This document shows, in pieces, positions 38,901-52,780 of a DNA stretch of 64,000 nt. The position numbers and the translations under genes were made by a program. Under the pieces are notes generated by a model that was not told the DNA's origin, did not search any database, and worked only from the letters and a program-made list of their open reading frames with translations. Source of the stretch: Climacteris rufus (lineage: Eukaryota > Chordata > Aves > Passeriformes > Climacteridae); the NCBI GenBank assembly GCA_013398175.1, contig VZRZ01006595.1, forward strand, positions 744,001-808,000, given 5' to 3'. Within the stretch, counting starts at the first letter, position 1. Every line of letters begins with the position of its first letter.

Positions 38901-41900
38901 GTAATGTACAGCACAAAACAATCTCCACGTTGCTCAGAAATCTCCTTTCATGATATAAAATATACACTTCATTCTTAAATGTGAAAATTCTAAAAAGGCC
39001 AAAATTAGCTCAAGCATAAAGTGAAGAAGGACACATGTCCACTATTCAGAATTTTGCCTTATTCCAAAAACTGACAAAATTGACTAGCTGTAAAGTTTTA
39101 GTGACTGTATTCACTCACCAAAATTAGCTATATTTCAGCCATGGAAAAGTGTTTACAGAACAGCCAGCTGATCCTTCAAAACAGTAATGAGCACACACTC
39201 TCTCACTGCCTCTTTGAAAAGAGGTTACAGAAAACTATGTTCCTACCTAAGCTTCAGACATTATATTCTTTTATGCAATAAACAAATATATGTTCTAATT
39301 TTTCATTTTAATCTTTTATCACTAAGTCCCTCATGCCTCCTAAAATTATGAGACTTCTTTCCAGACTTGGGGGGAAACAGATACACTGAACGATCAACCC
39401 AGGAATGATCTTTTCTCTCTGAGTCACAGGATATGTCTACTACATACTCAATTACCCCTCTATCTTTCTAGTCCATCTAAGAGAGTGTTTCCTACATACC
39501 TCTGGCAGTAACATAAAAATATTGCATTGAAAAAAACCCAGTCCACAGAGCAAAATCAAATATGTATATGGAATAAATAAAATAGCAATAGTAGCAAGCA
39601 TGTCTTTCATTGCATTAATCACAATATTTTTTTCTCTTCATCAGTTAGCAAATGATTCAATAAACACAGTAAAAGTGCAGAACCTGATTCTCAATGAACC
39701 TGGGCTCTGCATGGGTTTTGCTTCTCATAACTGAAAGCTAAATGTACCAAGGGAGCATGTCAGACACCAGGATTTCACTCAAGGGTGTTTGTTGTTAAAC
39801 AAGCAATCAAAGACAGTGGTTAAAGAACACAAACATCAGACCACACTCATTATGTCTAACATCTCCCATGCAAAGGGATAAGGTAGCTTTTAACCAGCAG
39901 AAGGCATTGCAACCGAAGGCAGAACTGATTGCTCTTGAAAAGCACGTTCTTGCTTTCTGGTATCTCTACTTATGCCCTTTCCTCCCCCCAGCTGTCTGTT
40001 AATTTATTAAAATAAATTATAACACACTATTTACATATGTGTAAAATGCACATACGAACTGTTTAGGAATCAAACATAAAACAGCTATGAGAAAGAACCA
40101 CTCTATCAAAATAAAAGAAAAAAAGAACAAACCACAACATTTCCAAGGACAAGAAATACACCAAACTAAAACCAAAAAACAGCTGATCAAATAAAACCTC
40201 CAAAACAACAACAACAAAATCTCTGTAAGAGCTGGCTTAAAAGTGCCAAGGAGAAAAAGAAATATTGCAGCATATCATCAGTACAAAGCACCTGATAAGC
40301 CTTGTTTGATGTGTCTTGCAGAAGATATAAAGAATTCAGAGACAAAGAAAAAGGAAGTGCGATGCTGCAGAAGGGGAGATGTCAGAGTCCCTATCCTGGC
40401 AGTTTATCCAGTGGTATCTGAATACAATGCTGCCCTCACTGTGCACATATTCCTTCAAAATCGTCATCCTCGGAGACACACCACTATTCCAGATCTGTAT
40501 CATTTGGGAAGAAACTGAGACAAAACCTGATTTGCAGTTACAGTTCAAGGAGGACAAAGACATTTGAAAGCATGAAAATAACCCAAACCAGCCCTCCAAC
40601 CCCAAATACATCTAGATGCTAGGAACAGAAAAACTTGCAGAGGAAAAAACACCAGCAAAAAAATCAAGCCGACTGACATGACTGTTATTGCTGAAACAGG
40701 TGTCAAGAGACAGTTCTAGCAAAAAACTGATGCTTGATATGAACATATAAATCTTCAAATGTGCCTGTGAACTTCATAATTTTAATCTAACCTAAGCCAA
40801 AGCTTTATTATCTCTACTTTGCAATAACCTGACTGATGTCAATGATACTATACAAAAGAAAATTCAGGCTCCAACATTTTATTTTTATTGCCATTTCATC
40901 CCAACCAAATATTTCTCCTAGGTTAAGTCTCTCAAGCATTATTCCACTCAGTTTTGCAGCCAAAAGTGGTGTGACCCTTCAGATGAACATCTCTTTTGTC
41001 TCAACCTCTGAGCCTACTTCATTCTTGAAACTGTTCAGGGCTCTTGCAGAGACTTTAGCACTTGGAGACAGAACATTTTTTAACCTTATTGCAGTGCTGA
41101 TACTTTTCATAACCATTACACTGTTCCCATCTAACCCAACAGCTGCCCAGCATTCCTTACCCTTCATCTTCACTCTTAAGGAGTTTAGTTTGCAAATTGC
41201 TTGAATGAGAGGTTATTTCACTCCTCTTGTCATGACTGCCACTGTGAATGCATAAGTGTGGATAATGTGGTCTTCATTGTTCTAAAATCCTACTATTCCA
41301 CCTCATCTTTTCTCTTTTTCTTCCACTGCAACTGCCTTCCTAGATGCTACAGATCATTTGCTAACTTTTTCTGAAGTAGGAATATGAGATGAAGGAAGAA
41401 TTTTCACTTAAACCCCACAGTCAATACACAAATTTGGTCAATCTCATCAGAATCACTCACAGTCAAACCATTTATGTCAACAAGCTTTTAGATTCTACTT
41501 CTGGGCTCCTGAATGTGCAAGAATAATCAGACAAAAAACCTTGCTTTGCTTATTATATGGCATATAATTCTTATTAGCACTGTGACAAATCTGATCAAAA
41601 AGTGAGGTGAGATTTGAAAACTATGCAGCAGTGGGAGTGTGATTAAAAAATGGTCAGGGTCATTCTGACAGGGCTGGTACCTTTGGGTGAAAAAACAGTC
41701 TTGAGTGTCCTTGTGCATCAGAACTTAGACTATTACAGGCATTATCTTTATAGTAGAAAGAACCAACTTAGGGAAAAAGCAAAACAGAAAAAGGGACAAA
41801 AGAAACATTCTTCTGAACACTCTCCCCTCCAACAGGCCCCTCTGTTTCACTGGGTTTTTAAGGCCCTTTTCCCCATGGAGTGGAAAGGCCACACTGACTG

Positions 41901-44900
41901 GACAACAAAAACCAGAATGTGATTTCTTGTGGTCAGAAGGGTAGGAGCCTTTCAATTGCTACTGGCAGTATGAATATACATTAGTCATTTATACATTCAT
42001 GAACTTCAGCCACACAGTAGTTGAATGTGCCACACTCATTCAAAACGGATCCTTCAGGCACAGAAATATCTCTTTTTCTTTCTATTTTTCCTTTTATATT
42101 GTTGTGCATGTATTTATATTGTAAACAAATGCAAATGTTAAGTTAATATATTAATTATCATATGGGAAGCCTATAGCAAACTCAGTTTCAGACATGAGCT
42201 ATTTTACTGCATGGTCTCTTTTTGATGATGTCGGTGTTAAAAATAAAGAATGAATCATTAAAAAAAAAAAACAAAAAACAAAACAAGTTAAACAAATCTT
42301 GCAGAAATTGCTTCTTGTGCTCAGGTAAGCACTCACAAAGTCTGTGCAATGCAGAGAAACCTCAGGTAGCTTGCAGTGACCATCTGTCCTTTGACTTCTC
42401 AGCTCAGTAAATCAACTTAAAGGAAGCTCCTCAGTTCCACAATAGATTTCTTCTGACCTCCAAGCAGGACATTTACAGCCAGCTTGAATAGCCTTTGTAT
42501 CCCAAACTGCAGACATGAAACTTGATACAATCCTTGAAAGCTTACCAAAAGCATCAAGACAGATATCTCTAATATTAGATAAGAAAAATAGATACCATAC
42601 ATGCATTAAAAACACTCTCTTGTTTGGGACCCAATGACTGTAGCAACTGGCTGTGGAATACACATTGAATACAAAACATCTTCTGCTCTCATCTTCTGGT
42701 TTACCCAAAGGGGAAAAACAGAAAGGAAAAAAAACAATAGCATATGATTTTTATTCAGGTATTCACAGGGGGAGATTTGTGTGTCAGTAATGTCAGACCA
42801 GCTGCAGTTAAACAGTGACTCTATCACAACATCTGCTACTTAATTTAGACATTATTTGAGATATTGCTCAAGTGTCTGGGAATCTGGGCTAAACAGACCA
42901 TTGAAAAGCACAGCTGAGAGTTACCTGCACCGAGGGCAGTATTCACTCTGGTGGCACTCAATGGTGTACTGAAGTATTTAAGCTCAAGAAAGCATTCCAG
43001 AAAACACCAGCTAACCTTCCCTGGCTACCCAAGGCACCACAGTTTATACCAGAAGTTTCCCTAGACAGGGAAAGTTGAGTTTCCTTTCATCTCTTTCTTG
43101 GCCACTGTGACTATGAAGAGTAAGCACATTTGGATATGCTTTGATTCAGATTTGAAGCATTCTGGCACTCGGTCCTCTCTGGAGTCCTGTTTTCCAAGTG
43201 TGTTCAATGTTGCACCTAAACACTTACAAAAAAGATTTATAAGAGGATTTTTAGAAGAAATGGCAACAGTAGTTGGCAATTCTTCAAACTGATGAGCACC
43301 AACCCCTGATCTACTTGTCTTCCATCCATATCACTGCAGAAAAACGCAGTGTTGCAAAGAACATTTTTAAGTAATCACATTTTAAGGAGCTCTCACAGAG
43401 AAAGGCTCACAACCTCCTAGTAGCTTTTTAGTGGTACAATGCTGTTAAAAAATGTGCAGTGTTGTCCCTGAAGAAACTCCTACCTCAAGACAGTGAAACC
43501 ACAAAATTATATTTTAGATAACATCAAAAGACTCAGGGCAGGGAATTCTAATGACAGAGCAATATCTGGTTACTTGGTGTTTAGAACATTTTGCACCTTT
43601 CTGTAGGAGTGTGGCACATATATGAATTTTCTAATTGGTTGTCAGTCAAATCATTCCACTGAGAATATACTTAGAGCACTTACAGGAAGCTGGGGAGCTG
43701 GACTGGATAACAAAAATGCTACTTTGGCTCTTGAGTTTTTTTGCACCTGCATTTTGAATACTTTCTTAGCTCCTACTCATTTTGTAACTACATAATGGTT
43801 GAACGATGTTTTACTTATGGCAATTCCCATTTATTTATGTTGGCTCCAAATTGCCCAAAAGTGGGATAGATAGAGTGAAGTAGAGAGCTATTTTCCTTAT
43901 GAATGGAATGAAAGAACCAAATGGAAATGAAGTAGCCCTCAATGTTATTTTCCCACTTCTCCTTATAGGCTGTTTTGTGAAATGCATACCTCAGAGTTGT
44001 GAAGCAGCTTTGGGTCACTGCTCATTCAGGTACAGCTTTATGTATACTTTATTACACATGAAATTTAAGAAGCGTGTTTTTGAGGCATCTTTACTGCCAT
44101 ATTCTTCATTTCTGAAAAGAATTACTAGAGACAGAGAATAGAATAAAGCTTGAGATCCAAAAACATAAAGTGATTCATTGAGTGAGCAAGCTTGGGTAGC
44201 TCCAGTTCCTTAGTAAATCCATCAAAGCCAGAGCATAAGAAAAAGCAAAACAGCAAAATGGTACAAAAACATCCTGTCTAAGGTCCCAGCCTTCCAACAT
44301 TTTTTAAGAGAAGCTTAAGAAAAGAAAAGAACACTAAAAGAAAGAGAGTAACTTTGAAACTAGGTAAAGTTTTTATTCTTGCAGTTGAAAAGGAAGCAAT
44401 TCCTGGAGGTCAGCTCCATCAAGGAAACTCAATTCACTGTTCAAGCCTGTCACTTTCAAAGCTGTGATGCACCTCTTAAGAACCTGAAAGAGTCAGCTGC
44501 TTCTGCATAAATCACAGTGCAGACAGTTTCTTTCAACACATTCATTCCTTTATCCATTTATTGGTGTGGTGGCAGGCTGCTTAATGGCATAAGGCTGTAA
44601 GTAAACAAGTAAATAAATAAATAAACATATCAAAAAACAAAGTCTAAGTAGAGCGATTTAAACATGATGCAAGGAGGAAAATAGAGATGATAAATTCTGG
44701 TGGCAGAAGGTGACTTTATTGAAATATTCAGTGACATGAACAGCAGGAATTCAGTTCTGAGGAACAAAAGGAAAAAATGGCTGGTAGGCAAACAGCTCCC
44801 TTTTGCAACAGTACTGCACTTGGGAACATTTCAGCAACTCCTTTCCCTTTGCTTCTCCCAGGTGTGCTTCTTCCCCAATACCTATGAGGCTGGAAATAAA

Positions 44901-47324
44901 CATCTTAAGGAATGGACAAATCTGGCAAACAGCAAGCACCACACTACAGGAGAGTAATACCCAGCACAGAGACCCAAAGTGAGCTGCTTGGCTGGTGTCA
45001 CACACAACTAATTTCCAGAAAATGAAGCAAAATAAGCCACAGAAGAGGCCCAAGACCATGAAGTACTGTCCTGTGATATTGATATAGCCCTCTTGCAGGG
45101 ACCACTGAAATACAGAGAAGAGGGGGTGGGTGCAAGCCCAGCAAGATTTTTACTCTACTCCTCAAAAGGGTTCAGCAGGTCCAGTCTGATCCCATGGGCA
45201 AACCAAACATCCCCTCTGAAGTGCTGCCTTGCTTTTTAGGGCAGTGAAGACAGAAATCCCCTGTGTTGGCTATTTTAGCACCCAGCAAGACATGGACTGA
45301 TGACAACTCAACTCTGTACTATTACAGGTTCCCCAGGAAAAGGGAGGAGCTCATATACACTTTCCATAAATTCAGGCAATGAAGGTTGTTTGCGCTTAGA
45401 AAAAGGCTAGCTGAAATCCTTGGATTCTTAGTCCTTTTCCTCTTATTTCCTTAGCTTTAGAGACTATGAGAAAACTCATCAGAAAATAATTAGCCACACA
45501 TATTTCCTAAAATTGGCTTCTGCAGAAGGAATATGATGCTACATGGAGCAGAAAAACTGTTATTAATTTGCTTTTGTTTAAGGTAGTGGGGTAGGGGCAT
45601 GGGTTGAGATACTATCTTGAAGTCTGATTCTGCAGCTCTTGGGTCCCAGTCTTTTTTGAACAATTGCTCAACTCAGTGGAAGGCTTTTCACCAGCTATGT
45701 TTTATGTGTAGCCCTTTTGAGAGTTCTTTTTAACATGAAGTCTCTCAGTGTCAGAGGAACTATGATTACCAGTATAGTGGTACCTGTTTCCCTGATATCG
45801 TGTAAAATATAACACAAAGTGCATTTTAATTCATTTTAAAAAAAGTTTCTTAAAAGGACATGTCTTACATGAAACCCTCAGCACTGCATCTACCAAATGA
45901 AGGTTTTTAACTCAGTTTCTTTCGCATGCTACTGCCAAAAACCTATTCACTTCTTCTATTTAAAGTTAGAGCTATTGCCCACAGAAGAACAATTTTATGC
46001 GGCATCCTTAAGCTAATTTTTGAAACCTATAACAATTAATTCAAGTTGAGCTGCCTGATGATGGTGCAATCCTTAAGTTAAGAGGAAGACTTTGTCTTTC
46101 CATGCATTTCATTGACATCTAATTTTAAACAAGTTGTTTTGATTAGTCAAGAAACTATGGATGCAGTGAACAACTATAAACTGGGTGAAGAGTGGAGCTA
46201 AGTAAGCCTCTAATGTATGTCTTCTGTTGAGTCTATAAAGTGGGGTTAAAAGCACCCTTAATTTTTCATAGATCAGAATTTTTGCATGGGTTGATTTGTG
46301 GTTAGGACTTGTGATAAGGCAACACTGTTTTCAATCAATATTTGACAGAAGTAACAGGGATGATGCTTTCAAACTGAATTATGATGTCATCTGGACTTTT
46401 TCCTTAATTTGCTGTTGTTCTGGCAGGGAATTCTAGTTCTCACAGCAGCTTTATATCAGGTGTTTCAGGTGAACAAGTCCTTAGATGCAATTCCACTGTC
46501 TTGAAATGCAGTTACCAAATACTTTGCACATCTGCAAAGCCCAAACTATTCCAGCTCTGCAGACACAGAAATGCCTTATACATCTTCACAGGCTTCAGTG
46601 TCCTTTCAATCCTTGAGTTTTTAAGAGCACTCCTTTCTCCCTGTCTTGCTACAAGTTCACAACTACTTTTCTTCCAATTGGGTGATATTCAGTGGATAAC
46701 TAAATAGTAGGTTTAGGCTTTGGGTGGGATAATATCACTGAACTCAGCTGGAATTTTGCTTCTGGCAACTGTGTAGCCAGGAGCCTGTAGCTTTAACATC
46801 ACTGTTTGCTGCACAGCAAAGGAAAGCGTATTCTTAGCATTGCAGAAACTCAATTGAATTTAACAGACCTCTTCCTAAAGACAAGAATCCCTTGCATAAA
46901 TGATGAAAGCTCAAAATAAGGTGGCTTGAAAAGCTTTCCATATCTTCTCTCTGAATGTCTATACTGTGTAAGTGCTGACATAGACATGCAAATTGCAAAA
47001 TGAGGTCTTGAAGGTTTGGTCATAAAACAGATCTACCCTAATGACTATTGAGAATAGAAGATACTTGGTTTAGAATTTTAGAGAGTTTCTAAGAGAAATG
47101 AAACAAAAACGCAACAACAACATACAGAAATAATAATAACAAAAAAAATTATACAGGATAATTGCCTAGTCCTGATTTGGGTTTGTTTGAAGAGAAATAG
47201 TCTTTCTGGGACTGCCAGATGAAGAACATAAAGCAAAAACTCTAGGCAATACTTCCTATTTAGAAAAAAATCAGAGCCAAGTGACTAAATGTAAAAATGC
47301 TGAACATGCCACCAAACGAGCGGG
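32971..47324. other. Upstream NRXN1 intron: no gene seen
   Basis: AT-rich intron. It holds A/T homopolymers (33280-33294, 42259-42270), an (AAAT)n run near 44609-44626, and a 233-codon minus open frame at 36711-37412 that has no recognisable domains. A mixed-composition stretch at 37790-38160 looks like a candidate regulatory region. No exon, RNA gene or repeat family was recognised. Confidence 0.5.
44608..44626. repeat. (AAAT)n tetranucleotide repeat
   Basis: About four AAAT units: AGTAAATAAATAAATAAAC. Simple sequence only. Confidence 0.8.
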
Positions 47325-47401
47325 TGCTACCACTTGGAAAGAACAGAGTCATTAGTTTTATGAGCTGACATTAATTAGCTCTGTTCTTTCTATTGGTACC
47401 A
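47325..47401. repeat. Long imperfect hairpin (12-bp perfect core stem)
   Basis: GAAAGAACAGAG at 47337-47348 is the exact reverse complement of CTCTGTTCTTTC at 47379-47390. Outside a small internal loop (CTTG versus TAT), GCTACCA at 47326-47332 pairs with TGGTACC at 47394-47400 apart from one mismatch. The loop is 30 bases. The fold is precursor-microRNA-like in size, but the unpaired loop is large and no known miRNA is recognised. It may equally be a short MITE relic. Confidence 0.6.
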
Positions 47402-50400
47402 GTTAAGCTCTAGGCAAATGCACCTTTCATGTTAGATATGGCATGTATTTCAAGAAGAAAAGTTAATTTAATGCTCTCTCCAGTCAAATACTATGCTAAT
47501 CATTATTAATGCTGTGCAATTTTGTAGCTTAAAACAACACAAACCAAACTGAGGATCTAGTTTGAAAAATACCTGTTGTGAGCCCAGTTTGATAATGAGC
47601 CATTTACAATAGTTTGGGTGTAAGGAGCAGGTTTTCCCCAAGAAAATCATCCCCTTTCCCCAACTGTGCCTGCTCTCTGCCAATAGCAAAGCAGGGCAAG
47701 TAAGGACAAGGTCTTTACAGCCTGGGTGAAGACACCAACACTGAGAACCTGATACAAATCTTTCCTCCTGTTGTCCTGATCTAAAACACCCTCTTCAGTC
47801 TGTGTCTGCAGCATCTCTGGGAGCTACACCAGGATGTCTGGGTCCCGTGCTCAAAGTGTGACCAGACCACCTGAGCACCACCAGTGGCACTGCTGCAAGT
47901 TGCCTCCCTGCAGAAGGTACAACAGGAGGTTTAACCTCCTCTTCTGCAAAATGAAAAATATTCTGCTTGGATTTTTGCAGGAGTGGTGGTGATAGAGATT
48001 AAAAAAAAAAAAAAAGTCTGAGTTTCAGAAGAGCTCTGTTGTATTTAACAGAATCTTTGTGACTCTGGTTAATGAATATTTTATATGAGGCCAGAAGTCA
48101 TCTAAATCGGGACTCGAAACAAAATTCTAGGATGTTGGGAAAAGCAGGCAGAAGGAAAAAAATGCAAATTCTGCAACTTTGTCATTAGCTGAAGACTCGG
48201 AGCCTTCACTTCATTATCTTTAAGTGCCTAGCTGTTTGTGCTGCTGAGAGAATCCGCAATAAAAACAGAAGCACAGATGTTTTGCTATATCAGCCTGGGC
48301 AAAATATCCCTTGAGCTGTAGTTATGGGCATTAGATTTAAAGGGTGGGGGTGAAGAAAGACAAATAATAGAGAAAAAGAAAATTCTAGGAATTAGACTTC
48401 ACCAGAGGTCTGTGTATAAAGAAGGATAGGAGCTTTACCCATGAAAAGGCAAGAGAAAAGATGTCTGAAAGAAACATGATAGCAAGAATGGAGAGGAAAA
48501 GAAAATTATAAAAATATATTTTAAACATGGTGTGGGCAGCCCGGGAAAAAGCATCTTAGCAGTTCTCCCAGCATCAGTGGCCTGAGTTTGGTGATGTCCA
48601 AGAGAGGAAAGGCAGAATTTCAGATCCATAAAATACATAGGGCAAATTTTAGAACTTGCGTCACTGAATAAATGTGGCTCCCTTCAAACCAGAGAAAAGA
48701 AGCATAATACACTTGATAAAATAGTTTACCAGTGTAATGAAAAAAGAACAATTAACACACATTGAGCATGTAAAATCTTAATGTGAATTTTCCCCATGAA
48801 ATAGTAGGTCTAGAGACAATTACAACTACTCAGATCAGAATAAAATTTGGCATTTTCTTTGGTGTAGCTGCATATTCTACAGGAATGAGAATTTGGATTT
48901 TATTGTGTCTAATAAAAGAGTCTCAGAACAACAACTTTAGAAGTAATTTAACTCATTTACACATTAGATAAGCAACCATCACAGCTACAATACAATTATT
49001 CTAAAAATTTAAGTATGAACTATCAAGGTCCAAAAAGCCATAGAGGGAAGAACAACGCCTGTAAAATTCTGCCAGTGTGTGAAATAAACACGAATTTAGA
49101 CATCAGCCATATAGCTCTGGCATGTAATTCAGAATGCAGTTCCACAGCTTCAAGTTGTTCTATACATGTGCATCTTAGCATTCCAATTGAAGAAAAAAAG
49201 CACCATTTTACATCACTGGAACCAGGCATTGGTGGTACATCCCAAGAAGTGAATTTCTATTTTGGTCTTTATATGGAACCAGGGAGAAGACAAAGTTTGG
49301 GCAAGCCACTGCTTTCTCCATCCTTTCTAGTATTTCTAGTGCTACTGCAATTAGCACTTATTTATGACTTCAGAGAGTTGTTCATTATAGAAAGTTATAC
49401 CAGCAAGCAAAGATTTTATTTTTTTTTTTTTTTTACTCCATCAATCTTTTATTACTCTATACACTAGAAATTCAGTAATAAAAACCCTTCACTATTTAGG
49501 CCCTATTTATAAGACAGAATAAGTGTCCTAACTTGAGCATTAAGAAATCATGATCCACACACTCCAATTACAAGACCGAATTAAAAATGTACTTGCATAT
49601 TTGTTTGCAGTTTACTGGGCAGCAGGGCTCATGTTTCCAAATTTGCTTCCAATATAGTGATACACAAACACCAACCTTTAAACAGCAGCTGAGATTCTCA
49701 TAAAGGCACAGATCTGTAGGAACTAGGGCTTTACAGAAGCAGCAATTCCCAAGATCCATGGCAAGACTGAGTTAGCATCAGAAATGTGCAAATGCTTCCA
49801 ACACTCACTGACCTCTTGCTGAAATAGGAAAAGGTACATTGAGCACATGTTCAGGCTACACAAGCAAAGCAAAATGAAACTTAGCTTGTCTTCTATGTCT
49901 TGCTAGATTAACCTCCCCTTTGTGCAGGAGCTTAAGCTGAAATCTAAGCATCTCTGAATGTGACAAAATAATTTTAAAAGCATTATCATTTTTCATTTGC
50001 TCTTTGCAGAAAGAAAACTTTGACTACGAGCAAATATAATAAAACCCATCAAATATGTTAAAATAAAATGTTCATTTAAAAATTATTCAGCAGCCTTTAC
50101 TCATTTAAGTAAAATAAATAATGAATAAAGACAATGGGGAAAATACAGAAAACCTAAACAATCAGATGGTTAAAGTTCAATGCTTCCACCTGCAAAACTG
50201 AAGGCAGTAAGAAGCATAGGTGCTCAGATTCCTTGGAAATTCAGACACTGAAGAGCACAAATCAGTTGTTTCAGTAATAGGACAGTGAACAAAAGAACAT
50301 ATCAAACAGTTAAACATCTCCTCTCTCCTAGTTCAGCACATAAAGAAGAAGAAAACCAGTATGAGAGGAACATGCTCTGATACTTTCCAGGAACAGCTGC

Positions 50401-51644
50401 CTCAGTCTCTGATTTTTCTGTTGTGCTTGCTTCTTTCTAAAAGCTATCAGGTAATTACTGAAAAGGATAACCTCAGACACTCTACAGCATGACCTCATGG
50501 TTCAAGACACTGAACAAGTTAACTCCTTCTCACAACCAGCTGGTTTGAAGAGCCATATGCTTTCATCATCAACAACAACCTATATCCAGGAAATCATTCC
50601 CAAGGTTATGACTTATGGCTGTAAAACACCGAGCACGTAGAGGAAATAGTCTGCTCTAGGAATCCAAAGTTCTTTGAAGGTTTCCAGATAGCTGACCCTG
50701 GGGAGGAATGGGAGCTGTGCTTCTCCAGAAATACAAGACCGCTTAAAATGCGCACTGCGGGACGAGAAAACAAAGCCACCACCACAACAGAAAATAACCA
50801 CAACCCAGCAACAGCAACTGAGTCACATGGGAGGAAATGATTCCTGCGGGCTACAGAGGTAGTTGGGAAAAAGATTCCAAAACAGCTCTGTTGGAGAGTT
50901 CGATAATATCGGCATGCAAAATTTAAGAGGCTACACCAAGAATTAATGATCTGTCCTTGAAAAGACAGGATTGCTCTGTTGAAGCAGGAGAAATACTTGA
51001 GACAATGTTCTGTTCTCCCAGAACAAGAAATATATTGTGAGAAAAGAAAAGAAAAAGAAAAAAAAAGGGAAAACAAAGCCTCAAACTAGCTCTATAAATT
51101 ATAGGTCTAAATTTCTTAAGAGTGGGATGAAAGAGCTTGTATCCTGTGTGGGTCCCTTAGGAACACTGTAGCTTGCTGGGAAAATGCCATTTTTCCCCAG
51201 CAGGATTCCAGGGTCACTTGGATGTTTTTGAAACACAAGTGGAAGCAAAAAAGTACAGTCTTTAAAGACAGTTAGTGATATCTGATACCTAAGATCAAGA
51301 CAGAAGAGAATCTTTGAAATACTGGAAGTGACCCACCAGATTATTTATTTTGATTTTTATTTTTGGATATGTTGGTGTGACTGATGTATTGAAAATCTGG
51401 CATAGAAGCTGAGGTTAGAAGGACTAGAGGCACACAAGCACATAACCTGGGTAGGTAGATTTGGGCATTACAAGGAAGTACTCCAAAACATTTGCTCCAA
51501 ATAGCTCATGTTAGACAGGTTTTTTTTTTTCCCCATGCAGAACTATCAATAGTTCTGTGTTCAGAACATATTCATGCAAACATCTATTTCCCTGGGATCA
51601 AATCATGACCAACCCAACAACAAACCAGCACATCTTCATCACTC

Positions 51645-51671
51645 TTAATAACACAAGGTTAATAACACAAG
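51645..51671. repeat. 14-bp tandem duplication TTAATAACACAAGG
   Basis: TTAATAACACAAG occurs at 51645-51657 and again at 51659-51671 with a single G between, an exact two-copy direct repeat of period 14. Confidence 0.9.
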
Positions 51672-52748
51672 CAGTCCTTAGCAGATGCTCCTTAGAGCCT
51701 CTCATTACAAAGAGGGCAGGAGTGAAGTCTGATCTTCAGCATGAAGCAAGTAGAAACCCAGACCTGGAAAAGTGATGGAGTAAAACAGAAGGAACTATGC
51801 TACTTTGGCTCAGATCTAACTCGTTGTTTTCTCTCTCCACTGAATCTGAAATTCCTAAGGTTCAATGCATCTTTTTCCTAACCCAGGAAGTTTTTTCTCA
51901 GATAATGTTTGTGGCTACAAAATTAACAAAGGCTTATAAAGCTCCAGACTGGATTAACACATTAGCAGCTACATCACCTACCTGACCCACAACAGCAAAG
52001 TAAATGGTGAACAGCCAGTCCAGCAGAGTAAAAGGTCATTTTTCTCAAAAGGTCATTTTCCTCAAAATCCATTTCTTAATAAAACATTTATTCAGCAAGA
52101 TCAGATACAGAAACAAGAAGGACTCTGGCAGCTCATACAATATTTATTATCTTTTATAACTGAACCACAATAAGCAACATTCTGCCCACTAATCTTGCAC
52201 AAGCCTACTCCTCATGCTACAGACAAGGCTGCAAAATGGAAGTGTTTATACATTTTAGGTTTTCTAATCCTGTGCATCTTTTACAGTCTATTAAATTGCT
52301 GCTACTCCTTCAAGATACTAAAGGTCAAAATGTTTTTAAACATCCTGGTTATTCCCCACCTACTGCCTTTAAGCTATTCATAGAAACTTCCATAAGGAAA
52401 TTATAGGTTCAATGATCAGAATAAGCCTTTACATGGATTTTACTGTCGATTTACTTTGTTTAGTCCAATATTACTCCACTGTAGCAAAAGTGTGAACATA
52501 AATATGAAAACTAACATCAGTGCATACTTTGTATATTTATACTTTCATGGTTAATGATCTTGCACTATCTTGGATCATGAAAAATGTTGCAGAGTTCCTA
52601 GCTATTGGGACACTCCCATGGGAATTGCTTTCTCCTTAATGAGGCACAAGTTAGATTTTAATACTGATGTCCCAATAACACTTAGAAAGGAAGTAGTTTG
52701 ATTTGTTTCCCTGACTTTCCTTGAGTCATTTATCTAAATATTAAATAC

Positions 52749-52780
52749 CACATAGTGACACATAGTGCCACATAGTGACA
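52749..52780. repeat. Three-copy 10-bp tandem repeat CATAGTGACA
   Basis: CATAGTGACA, CATAGTGCCA and CATAGTGACA lie head to tail at 52751-52780 with one mismatch in the middle unit. Confidence 0.95.

Noticed and set aside
49015..49467. 150-codon plus-strand open frame ending in a poly-Phe stretch
   Set aside because: The Phe run comes from a poly-T tract; no family resemblance.
50606..51076. 156-codon minus-strand open frame
   Set aside because: No recognisable motif; the start lies in an A/T-rich low-complexity run.
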